A stretch of DNA of 6,015 nucleotides from Lentisphaerota bacterium (GTDB lineage Bacteria; Verrucomicrobiota; Lentisphaeria; Oligosphaerales; Oligosphaeraceae). Each line of letters starts with the position of its first letter. Within the stretch, counting starts at the first letter, position 1. The position numbers were made by a program, and so were the translations under genes. Positions 1-5,396 of this stretch are shown in pieces. The stretch spans positions 1 to 6,015 of the forward strand of contig JAAZKQ010000560.1 of assembly GCA_012799755.1 (NCBI GenBank), given 5' to 3'. The notes beneath the pieces were generated by a model that saw only the letters and a list, made by a program, of their open reading frames with translations, was not told where the DNA came from and did no database searches.

Positions 1-228
1 AAAAGAACCCTGTAAGGGCGATCTAAAAACCATCGTAACAGGGCGTAAGGTGTAAAATGGGGAAAACCCGCGCGGGTTCCATTGCCCCTTTGGCCGCAGT
101 CAGCTTCGCCGACTGCGGCCAAAGGGGCTGAGGAACACGAATAATAACGGCGCTCCACCCAGGGCGGCGCTCCGCCTTCGGCGTCGCTTTGCCCTGGGCT
201 ATCATATCTCGCGCTTTCAGCGCTCAAA
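1..228. repeat. Left intergenic repeat block, rich in inverted repeats
   Basis: This stretch has no convincing gene and is built of short palindromic modules. In order they are: the 12-mer cctgtaagggcg at 9-20, which recurs in the same orientation at 5274-5285; a 14-nt perfect palindrome at 65-78 (aacccgcgcgggtt); an 18-bp stem-loop at 84-128; the pair cacccagggcggc (156-168) and gccctgggctatc (191-203), whose cccagggc/gccctggg arms are complementary; and a small gcgct-ttc-agcgc hairpin at 211-223. Both 13-mers recur inverted at 5240-5252 and 5225-5237. I recall modules of this type as dispersed intergenic repeats in Planctomycetota, Lentisphaerota, Verrucomicrobiota and Chlorobi genomes. That is memory, not a search. 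The outer limits are approximate and the block may continue left of the window. Confidence 0.7.
84..128. repeat. 18-bp perfect stem-loop inside the left repeat block
   Basis: Bases 84-101 and 111-128 are exact reverse complements, 18 bp without mismatch. They are separated by a 9-base loop that can add two further G-C pairs after one mismatch. The outer part (gcccctttgg/ccaaaggggc) looks like the simple GC-rich hairpin of the repeat family, with a second GC-rich palindrome nested inside. There is no T-run on either side long enough for a classical intrinsic terminator. On the minus strand a second palindrome (78-65) follows and leads into TTTTCC, so a terminating role for the upstream operon is possible but weak. 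Confidence 0.75.
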
Positions 229-432
229 TGCCAAGGAGAAGATATTTTGGCGGCAGTGCGGTCAAAATGACCGCCGGCACAGAGTTATCAATCGGTGGCC
301 GCTTACGTTGCCGAAGCGATATTTGACTGTGCCTGCAGGAGTCATGGCCATCCGATGAGAGCAATCTCCCATGCATCAGCTTAAAAACCTGCAAGCACTC
401 ATCACAAAACTTCGCGCATGGATAAACTTTTC
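229..432. other. Gene-free stretch downstream of the operon
   Basis: There is no supportable open reading frame and no clear terminator in this stretch between the left repeat block and the stop codon of the hydrolase-like gene. The only clear structure is the small stem-loop at 258-274. The first 50 bases after the stop codon, read on the minus strand, contain no GC-rich hairpin followed by a T-run. The operon transcript therefore probably ends further on, in or near the repeat block. Confidence 0.5.
258..274 (-). other. Short stem-loop downstream of the operon
   Basis: gcggtca (258-264) and tgaccgc (268-274) form a perfect 7-bp stem with a 3-base loop, about 160 bases past the stop of the hydrolase-like gene. 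On the minus strand it is followed by ACTGCCGCC rather than a T-run, so it is not a standard intrinsic terminator. It could protect the 3' end of the transcript or be incidental. Confidence 0.35.
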
Positions 433-2433
433 TTAGAATGCTTCGGCGTAGACAGCGGCGAAATATTCAAATTCCGGCAGGATGCCGTCTTCGGGCATGG
501 CGATGTCGCGCCCGTCGAGTATAAGCCGGGTGATACGGAAATTATCCGGCAGGTCCCACTTGACTTCGGAGGAAATCACTTCCACCCCCAAGTCACGGAT
601 TAGCAGCAGTTTGCGTTTCCCATCCGTAGAAGTGTACAAATCGCTGCAGACATATTCATGGGCGCCGGGGCGCCGGATGAAATCAGCTCTCACCTTCACC
701 CCGCTGTCAGCTTGGCAGAGTTCGATCATGTTGAGCCACATATCCACCAGGCCGCGCTGGCGCAAATTGTCGAAATCCGACACTGCCGCGGAACAGCCGA
801 TAAAGAAGACCCCGTTTTGGCGGGTCACTGCCGCCTCACCTGTGTTGTAAGCATACAGGGTATCGCCGTTGGCAGTGAATTTTATTGCATCGCGCGGCAT
901 GCCGAACCACCATCTTCCCGGAGTTCCCGGTCTGGCGACGAAATCCGCTTCACATTCACGGACATTCAATCCACAAGCGGCATACAATGCGGGGGAACAG
1001 CGCCCAATGACCACCACCTGTCCGCCGGCAGCCAGGAATTTCTCCAGTTTGCGCGCATCATCGGCGGAGAAGGTCTTTACCGCGTCAAATATCAGGCAGC
1101 GGATATTCTCCGTCGTTTCCGGTATCTCCGCAGTAAAAATCAGCGGACGGGCAGTAGCCTGCAATTGCCCGTAAAGCGAAAAGAGATGCTCCCGGTAATA
1201 ACTGCCGTAACGGTAATCATCTTCGAGACTTTCCCGGTAAAAGACCGCATTCTGCGCCTCTCTTTCCATGTTTTCCATCAATGGGCGCAAGGTCTCGACA
1301 AAGTCCATGCCGCGGAGGACGGCTTTGCGCCTGATGGCTACCGCGTCGTCATTGGCGTAGCAATTGAATACTCTTGCTCCCGGATTCAACTCAACTTTCC
1401 ACAGCGGCAGTTTTTCCGCCATGAAACCGTAGCAGAAAAAAGAAACCCCGTGAGGCGTCAGCGTGGACAGTATCCAATCAATGTATCGTTTGGGATTTAA
1501 CTCCGGCAGTTTGCCGGCATTACATTCGTGGTACCAATGGGTGTCCGCGACACACGGCTTGTCGGTAAGAGCTTCCAACAACTCGATTTCCATTTTGAAT
1601 TGTCCGGGATGATCGCCCAATGGCGGATGCAGCTGCAGATTGAAGAGATCAATCTCCTCTACTTTGGTAATGACTTCCAGATTGCGCGCCGCTGTACACG
1701 AATTGGGTTCGAAATGGCTCACCGTGCTGATTGTGCTTATCGGATAATGCATCAGCGACAAGCCATATTTCTGTTTGATATGCTGCGCCAGCTTGCGGAA
1801 CAAACGCAGAAATTCATCCTCCATGAAACGGTAAGTCTCCCGCTCCAAGGCATCGCTTTCAGCAAGTTCTTTTGGCGTTGGCAAGGCTCTGCCGGAGAAT
1901 TCTCTCCAGGCTTTTTCAGTATAGCGGTCGTAGCTCAAGCAGGTGTTGTTCTCCGCCGGCAGGCAAATCCCGCGGAAGCTGGGATGATGCTTGAATTTAT
2001 CAATGAAAGCGTCATACTTGGCGATAAAGAAATCTGCCGTCACCGGTGCGGAAGGCACCAGTCCGATACGCCCGTAAGCATGCCTTTTCCCCTCATATGA
2101 GTGCAACATGGCGTCACTGTGACTTTCGACAAAAGAAACATGCATGACTCCGCACTCCGGCAGAAAGGCGATTCCCGTCTTGTCAGCTGCGGCAAATGTT
2201 TCTTCCAGCGGGTCCCTGGGGCAGTCTTTCCAGAAAGAGCTTCGCGGATAATCCGGGTGTATCCACGGTACCCCATCCCGGCAATTCCAGGTTTCCAGCC
2301 AGGCGGCGTAGTCCAGATGCAGGCGTTTCATGTCTTCAAAGGCGCTTTGCGCGTATCCGACCGGGAAGGATTCAGGCTTCCGAATCAGGAAGAGCGTGCC
2401 GTTTTTAAAACGTTTGAAGTTGATGGGGTTCAT
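433..2433 (-). CDS. Putative cytoplasmic TIM-barrel glycoside hydrolase, GH42-like architecture, family unassigned
   Basis: A 666-residue protein. Residues 1-380 read as a (beta/alpha)8 barrel. Residues 390-570 resemble the glutamine-amidotransferase-like domain of GH42 beta-galactosidases: a strand, FSADDARKLEKFLAAGG, then VVVIG (about 446-477). Residues 580-666 look like a small beta domain. Candidate catalytic acids are E161, in LPAEN after a strand that fits beta-4, and E340, in GFMAEK near beta-7/8. This acid pairing follows clan GH-A logic and is inference. There is no signal peptide or membrane segment, so the enzyme should act in the cytoplasm on imported substrate. The start is well fixed: AAGGAG lies 8 bases upstream and an in-frame TAA lies just before it. 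It is the last operon gene, 178 bp after nanE, so an N-acetylated amino-sugar glycoside (sialoside, ManNAc or GlcNAc glycoside) is a plausible substrate. Other possibilities are a DUF4434-like barrel or a GH156-type sialidase. I am confident it is a real gene, less so of the fold, and do not know the substrate. Confidence 0.8.
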   Translation of the reverse strand: MNPINFKRFKNGTLFLIRKPESFPVGYAQSAFEDMKRLHLDYAAWLETWNCRDGVPWIHPDYPRSSFWKDCPRDPLEETFAAADKTGIAFLPECGVMHVSFVESHSDAMLHSYEGKRHAYGRIGLVPSAPVTADFFIAKYDAFIDKFKHHPSFRGICLPAENNTCLSYDRYTEKAWREFSGRALPTPKELAESDALERETYRFMEDEFLRLFRKLAQHIKQKYGLSLMHYPISTISTVSHFEPNSCTAARNLEVITKVEEIDLFNLQLHPPLGDHPGQFKMEIELLEALTDKPCVADTHWYHECNAGKLPELNPKRYIDWILSTLTPHGVSFFCYGFMAEKLPLWKVELNPGARVFNCYANDDAVAIRRKAVLRGMDFVETLRPLMENMEREAQNAVFYRESLEDDYRYGSYYREHLFSLYGQLQATARPLIFTAEIPETTENIRCLIFDAVKTFSADDARKLEKFLAAGGQVVVIGRCSPALYAACGLNVRECEADFVARPGTPGRWWFGMPRDAIKFTANGDTLYAYNTGEAAVTRQNGVFFIGCSAAVSDFDNLRQRGLVDMWLNMIELCQADSGVKVRADFIRRPGAHEYVCSDLYTSTDGKRKLLLIRDLGVEVISSEVKWDLPDNFRITRLILDGRDIAMPEDGILPEFEYFAAVYAEAF

Positions 2434-2441
2434 TGAACGTG

Positions 2442-2447
2442 CTCCTT
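2442..2447 (-). promoter_or_regulatory. Ribosome binding site of the hydrolase-like gene
   Basis: AAGGAG on the minus strand, 8 bases before the ATG at 2433. Together with the in-frame TAA immediately upstream it settles the start of this gene and shows that it is translated independently of nanE. Confidence 0.75.
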
Positions 2448-2611
2448 TTTAACATTGTGAAGGCGATATGGACCAGCTGCATTTCTGTGCAGACTTTTTT
2501 CACGGTGGCAACTTCCCGGGTGATGTTGCGAAGAGCCCACTTGACCGCCACGGATGCCGGAATGCCCTTTTGTCGCCGGCGAGGGTCAATATGTCTGGAC
2601 AAGGAAGTCTC

Positions 2612-3292
2612 TCAGGAGAGCAGGCGCGTACTTTTTTCGATGAAGTGACGGGTAATGAACATGGCATTGGTAATCATTTTGCCGATCACTACGCTGTGGG
2701 CGCCGGCGGCCAGGCCGGCATCCACGTCTTCCGGCGTAAGGAAACGCCCTTCAGCAATGACGGGGACGTCCACGGCGCGGCTCAGGGCGTTGACCAGCTC
2801 CAAGTCCGGGCCAACGGTTTTGACGGTGTAAGGCGTATAGCCGCTTAAGGTGGTGGCGACAATATCCGCACCGGCCGCCGCCGCGGCAATTCCTTCTTCC
2901 AAGGTGCTGATATCCGCCATGACCAGAGCATCGGACTCTGCGTGAATACGGGCGATAAGTTCGGCTGCCCGCTTGTCATCCGGCCGCAAGGTGGCATCTA
3001 TGGCAATGATCTCGCCCAAGCCGTAAAGTCTGCGAGCTGCCGCAATATCGGGTGTGATATACGGCTCGGTCGGGGATGGAGCATATTTATTGATGGCAAT
3101 GATCGGCAGCTTGACCAGTTCTCTGATGGCGCTGAGGTCTTCCACCCCGTTGGCACGGATAGCGGCGGCGCCACCGGCGGCTGCCGCCGCGGCGAGGCGC
3201 GCGATGCAGTGGGTGTCGCGCAGCGGATTGCCGGGAAGCGCCTGCACAGAAACGATCAGACGGTTCCGTAATTTTTCAAGAAGTTCATTCAT
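2612..3292 (-). CDS. nanE: N-acetylmannosamine-6-phosphate 2-epimerase
   Basis: This cytoplasmic enzyme converts ManNAc-6-P to GlcNAc-6-P in sialic acid and ManNAc catabolism. The 226 residues match the usual length (about 220-230) and contain the family's motifs in order. These are SVQALPGNPL (15-24), AAIRANG (43-49), LPIIAINK (62-69), YITP (78-81), IIAIDATLRP (95-104), MADISTLEEG (125-134), TTLSGYTPYT (147-156), VIAEGR (178-183) and VVIGKMIT. R46, K69, D127 and E181 fall where I expect the arginine, lysine, aspartate and glutamate of the active site studied in Clostridium NanE, with K69 and E181 as the key pair. The fold is a TIM barrel. Its ATG overlaps the kinase stop codon by 8 bp, and no Shine-Dalgarno sequence precedes it, so translation is probably coupled to the kinase. 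The family call is secure. The inferred role is to funnel the kinase product into GlcNAc-6-P. Confidence 0.96.
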   Translation of the reverse strand: MNELLEKLRNRLIVSVQALPGNPLRDTHCIARLAAAAAAGGAAAIRANGVEDLSAIRELVKLPIIAINKYAPSPTEPYITPDIAAARRLYGLGEIIAIDATLRPDDKRAAELIARIHAESDALVMADISTLEEGIAAAAAGADIVATTLSGYTPYTVKTVGPDLELVNALSRAVDVPVIAEGRFLTPEDVDAGLAAGAHSVVIGKMITNAMFITRHFIEKSTRLLS

Positions 3293-4232
3293 TGATTATT
3301 TTGCACCATGTTTCTGAGGTGACTGTATGGCCGTCCAATTGAATCACCCGGGCAGCGGCCAGTTTGACGATGGAAAGCCGCTCGTCATACAGCCAGCTGC
3401 AATCCGGCCGGCGAGCGTGAAGGAAGCGCTCACAGCGCCGCAAATAATCCGCCCCGAGCTTAAACAAGCCTCCCAGCATCAGGATTTTCCCTTTCGGAGG
3501 AGCGATGGCGGCGGCGAGCGCCGCCATGTTTTCCGCGCTGGCATCAATGATTTTTGTCGCTGCCGGATCACCCTCTTGCGCCAGCTGCGCCACTTGCGGC
3601 GCCAATGCCGCCAGGTCTCTGCGGGTCAAATCATTTATTCTCCGCTTCAATTCCATGCGCCCGGAGAAATCGCGCACATTCAAATCTGCGTACATCCCGG
3701 AAAAGAGCTTCGCCAATCCTCCACTGTCCTCCGTGCCGTCGAGTCCGCGGAGAAAGGTTTGCACCGTTCGCAAGCCGATTCCGCCGCCGGAACCAAAATC
3801 TCCGTAAACCGGCCCCCATCCCTCCGCATAGCAACAGCCATCGGCGGTGAATCCCATGGCGGTTACTCCGGTGCCACCCAGGATCGCGCCGTCGCAGCCA
3901 AGAAACTCCCGGCAGGAAGCGATCAGCGCGCCGGACGCTTCCCTGCCGACTTCTGCCGGGACATCCGGCCAGACTGCTTGCAACAGCTCCTGTACTTCGT
4001 GAGTATTGGGGCCGCCCAAGGAAAAATATATCTGGCGGACTGAGGGACTTCCCAGCATCACTTTCGCCGTGCGCAAGGTGTCCGCTACCGGAAGCATGCC
4101 CGCGTGGAGAGAAGCAACCCCGGCCGTAGTGCATTTTTTCACACAACGTCCATCCGGAGTCATCAGCCACCAGTCGGTCTTAGTCCCGCCGGAATCGGCA
4201 GCCAGCAGCAAGGAAGTGGTTTTATTCGACAT
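3285..4232 (-). CDS. BadF/BadG-family amino-sugar kinase (N-acetylmannosamine or N-acetylglucosamine)
   Basis: An ATP-dependent kinase of the actin/Hsp70-like fold (BadF/BadG/BcrA/BcrD ATPase family, which includes N-acetylglucosamine kinases). Numbered from the ATG (315 residues), the nucleotide and phosphate motifs are LLLAADSGGTKTDWW (8-22), LGGTGVTAMG (118-127), GWGPVYGDFGSGGGIG (138-153) and the C-terminal adenosine motif ILMLGGL (250-257). I chose ATG 4232 over an upstream in-frame TTG (4253) because AAAGGA lies 10 bases before it and the protein then begins just ahead of the first strand, as is usual in the family. The gene overlaps the regulator by 11 bp and nanE by 8 bp. Sitting directly before nanE, it occupies the place of NanK, so ManNAc to ManNAc-6-P is the likeliest reaction; GlcNAc kinase is the alternative. 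Two positions depart from the family pattern as I remember it: REA (97-99) where an Asn-Asp-Ala is usual, and GDFG where GDEG is common. The family is near certain, the substrate is inferred. Confidence 0.9.
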   Translation of the reverse strand: MSNKTTSLLLAADSGGTKTDWWLMTPDGRCVKKCTTAGVASLHAGMLPVADTLRTAKVMLGSPSVRQIYFSLGGPNTHEVQELLQAVWPDVPAEVGREASGALIASCREFLGCDGAILGGTGVTAMGFTADGCCYAEGWGPVYGDFGSGGGIGLRTVQTFLRGLDGTEDSGGLAKLFSGMYADLNVRDFSGRMELKRRINDLTRRDLAALAPQVAQLAQEGDPAATKIIDASAENMAALAAAIAPPKGKILMLGGLFKLGADYLRRCERFLHARRPDCSWLYDERLSIVKLAAARVIQLDGHTVTSETWCKIINE

Positions 4233-5064
4233 TATCGTGATATCCTTTGGCAATGAATTCCCATGAACGTTCCTGGTTGCGCATGCTGAAAAGCAAGGTC
4301 AGCGCATCCACCACCGCCAGTTGCGCCAAGCGGGCACTCATCACGCCAAAGCGGATTTGCGGTTCGTTGCTGCAGGCGGTGACCAATACATAGTCTGCCT
4401 GCAACGCCAAAGTTGACCCCGGGAAGCTGGTAATCGCGACAACCGGTATATGTTCCTCTTTCGCCAACTTTGCCAGCATAGTAACTATTTCCGTTTCACC
4501 GGACTGGGAAAACAGGAAGATGATGCCATTTTCTCTGGCGTAGCCGAGAAGGGTTTTCGTTAATTCGATATCCGCAAAGCAGTGAATCTGCAAGCCAAGC
4601 CGCAGGAATTTTATCTGCAAATCAATTGCAGCCAACTGACTGGTGCCGGCGCCAAAAGCCAAAATGTGGGAACTTTTTTCCAGTATGTCACAGATGTCTT
4701 CCAAAAGCTTTTCATCAAGAGACGCGAGTGTATTTTGCAGTGCGTTAACATGACGGGAAGCCAATTTTTTCAGTATCCCAGCATCTTCTCCCTCTTTCGT
4801 ATCGGTGAATTCCGCCCAGACGGAGTTGAGCTGTCGGGCGATGGCGATCTTTAAATCCATATAACCGCGAAAACCAAGTTGCTGGGCAAATCTGACGATG
4901 GTGGTCTGGTCGCAATCACAGATTTTAGCCAGTTCCTGCACCGAAGAGGAAATCACTTTCATCGGGTTTTCCAACACGTAATCAGCGATGATCCGCTTTT
5001 TGGCGCCCAATGAGTTGTATCCCGTTTGGATTGCGGTGCGGTAGTCTATGTTTCCAGTAGTCAT
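4222..5064 (-). CDS. RpiR/MurR-family transcriptional regulator with SIS domain
   Basis: A 280-residue DNA-binding regulator of the RpiR family, the usual length for the group. Residues 1-80 form the N-terminal helix-turn-helix domain (HTH_6). The helix-turn-helix core is about 41-73 (SVQELAKICDCDQTTIVRFA, then LGFRGYMDLK). Residues 130-262 form a sugar isomerase (SIS) domain that binds phosphosugars, with GAGTSQLAA (138-146) and the phosphate-binding FSQSGETE (185-192). It opens the operon, and its stop overlaps the start of the kinase by 11 bp. RpiR-type NanR of Vibrio vulnificus is known to respond to ManNAc-6-P, the substrate of NanE, so that ligand (or GlcNAc-6-P) is a reasonable inference here. 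Two tandem dyads at its promoter suggest that it controls its own transcription. The start is supported by GGAGGAG 4 bases upstream. Repressor versus activator action cannot be read from the sequence. Confidence 0.95.
   Translation of the reverse strand: MTTGNIDYRTAIQTGYNSLGAKKRIIADYVLENPMKVISSSVQELAKICDCDQTTIVRFAQQLGFRGYMDLKIAIARQLNSVWAEFTDTKEGEDAGILKKLASRHVNALQNTLASLDEKLLEDICDILEKSSHILAFGAGTSQLAAIDLQIKFLRLGLQIHCFADIELTKTLLGYARENGIIFLFSQSGETEIVTMLAKLAKEEHIPVVAITSFPGSTLALQADYVLVTACSNEPQIRFGVMSARLAQLAVVDALTLLFSMRNQERSWEFIAKGYHDNVE
4243..4248 (-). promoter_or_regulatory. Ribosome binding site deciding the kinase start
   Basis: AAAGGA on the minus strand inside the end of the regulator gene, 10 bases before the ATG at 4232. 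It also overlaps the codons just after the competing TTG at 4253, so it cannot serve that start. This favours the 315-residue form. Confidence 0.55.
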
Positions 5065-5068
5065 CGCG

Positions 5069-5075
5069 CTCCTCC
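5069..5075 (-). promoter_or_regulatory. Ribosome binding site of the RpiR-type regulator
   Basis: GGAGGAG on the minus strand, 4 bases from the ATG at 5064. It is the strongest Shine-Dalgarno match in the window and fits a 5' leader of about 20 bases from the proposed promoter. Confidence 0.8.
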
Positions 5076-5091
5076 AATTAATATGTGCCTA

Positions 5092-5119
5092 AAGATAAGC
5101 AATAAAAATGCTTTTTCAA
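5092..5119 (-). promoter_or_regulatory. Sigma70-like promoter of the operon
   Basis: On the minus strand TTGAAA (5119-5114) is followed after 16 bases by TATCTT (5097-5092). These match the -35 and -10 consensus at 5/6 and 4/6 positions with an acceptable spacing. Transcription would begin near 5085, leaving a short leader with the strong ribosome binding site. The flanking DNA is distinctly AT-rich compared with the genes around it. The spacer contains one copy of the proposed operator dyad. Confidence 0.55.
5096..5116. promoter_or_regulatory. Proposed operator, promoter-proximal copy
   Basis: TAAGCA (5096-5101), seven spacer bases, then TGCTTTTT (5109-5116). AAGCA and TGCTT are exact inverted half-sites. 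The site fills the spacer between the -10 and -35 elements and touches both, so a protein bound here would block RNA polymerase. The natural candidate is the RpiR-type protein encoded directly downstream. Binding is inferred, the dyad is seen. Confidence 0.5.
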
Positions 5120-5126
5120 TCATAAC

Positions 5127-5147
5127 TAAGCACCTTCTTTGCTTTTT
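5127..5147. promoter_or_regulatory. Proposed operator, upstream copy
   Basis: TAAGCA (5127-5132), seven spacer bases of unrelated sequence, then TGCTTTTT (5140-5147). It has the same half-sites, spacer length and orientation as the copy at 5096, exactly 31 bp away, close to three helical turns, so both would face the same side of DNA. It lies just upstream of the -35 element. Read on the plus strand, the arms plus eight Ts resemble a weak terminator, but there is no plus-strand gene to terminate. Confidence 0.5.
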
Positions 5148-5162
5148 TTTGACAAGCGGTCA

Positions 5163-5340
5163 GCCATTGATAATAGCCATATTCCTGTCGCCTCTTTGGT
5201 TTTCAGCGTCGAAGGCGCGCCTAAGATAGCCCAGGGCGGGCCGCCCTGGGTGGGAAGCAACAACAATCAAAGTCCTGTAAGGGCGTGACATACCGTTGGT
5301 TGCAAGAGGAGTGCCGCAAGCGGCAGGTTTCATGCCTCTT
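5163..5340. repeat. Right intergenic repeat block
   Basis: This second block of palindromic repeat modules lies between the operon promoter and the gene at the right edge. gatagcccagggc (5225-5237) and gccgccctgggtg (5240-5252) are exact reverse complements of two 13-mers of the left block, and here they form a tight 9-bp hairpin (5230-5250). The arms are almost adjacent, whereas the left copy has 22 additional bases between its 13-mers. cctgtaagggcg at 5274-5285 repeats 9-20 directly. A looser likeness continues through the GCGC-rich stretch around 5198-5217. The block is also open in several frames on the minus strand, but the peptide there is a translation of repeat sequence. Limits are approximate. 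Confidence 0.65.
5304..5340. repeat. Nested hairpin downstream of the right-edge gene
   Basis: tgccgc (5312-5317) and gcggca (5320-5325) form an inner stem around two bases. aagagg (5304-5309) and cctctt (5335-5340) form an outer stem around it. The structure begins about 56 bases past the stop codon of the right-edge gene, read on the minus strand. It might stabilise or end that transcript, although no T-run follows. It may simply be part of the repeat block. Confidence 0.45.
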
Positions 5341-5396
5341 GATGCGCGCAGGCGTGGCGTTGGTAACTTTTCGGACAAGCTCTTCCTGGGCGCTCG

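Noticed and set aside
23..205. 60-codon minus-strand frame over the left repeat block
   Set aside because: It is encoded entirely by palindromic repeat sequence and has no supporting start signal.
658..1500. 280-codon open frame on the plus strand opposite the hydrolase-like gene
   Set aside because: It lies wholly antisense to a gene with clear domain structure, has no ribosome binding site, and its product resembles no protein. It reflects GC-biased third positions.
2477..2500. Plus-strand terminator-like hairpin (ctgca/tgcag followed by Ts)
   Set aside because: The stem is five base pairs, and there is no plus-strand transcript to end.
3327..4043. 238-codon open frame on the plus strand opposite the kinase gene
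   Set aside because: It is antisense to the kinase, which carries all its family motifs. The product is low in recognisable features.
4233..4253. Upstream TTG start for the kinase, adding seven residues
   Set aside because: The only Shine-Dalgarno match lies downstream of this TTG and serves the ATG at 4232. The additional residues precede the usual family start.
5128..5150. Intrinsic terminator on the plus strand (short stem followed by eight Ts)
   Set aside because: The stem is only 5 bp and AT-rich, and there is no plus-strand gene upstream of it. The same dyad recurs 31 bp away, which fits an operator better.
5160..5378. 72-codon minus-strand frame over the right repeat block
   Set aside because: It is a translation of repeat modules, of a kind I recall as spurious annotation in repeat-rich genomes. 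There is no convincing ribosome binding site.
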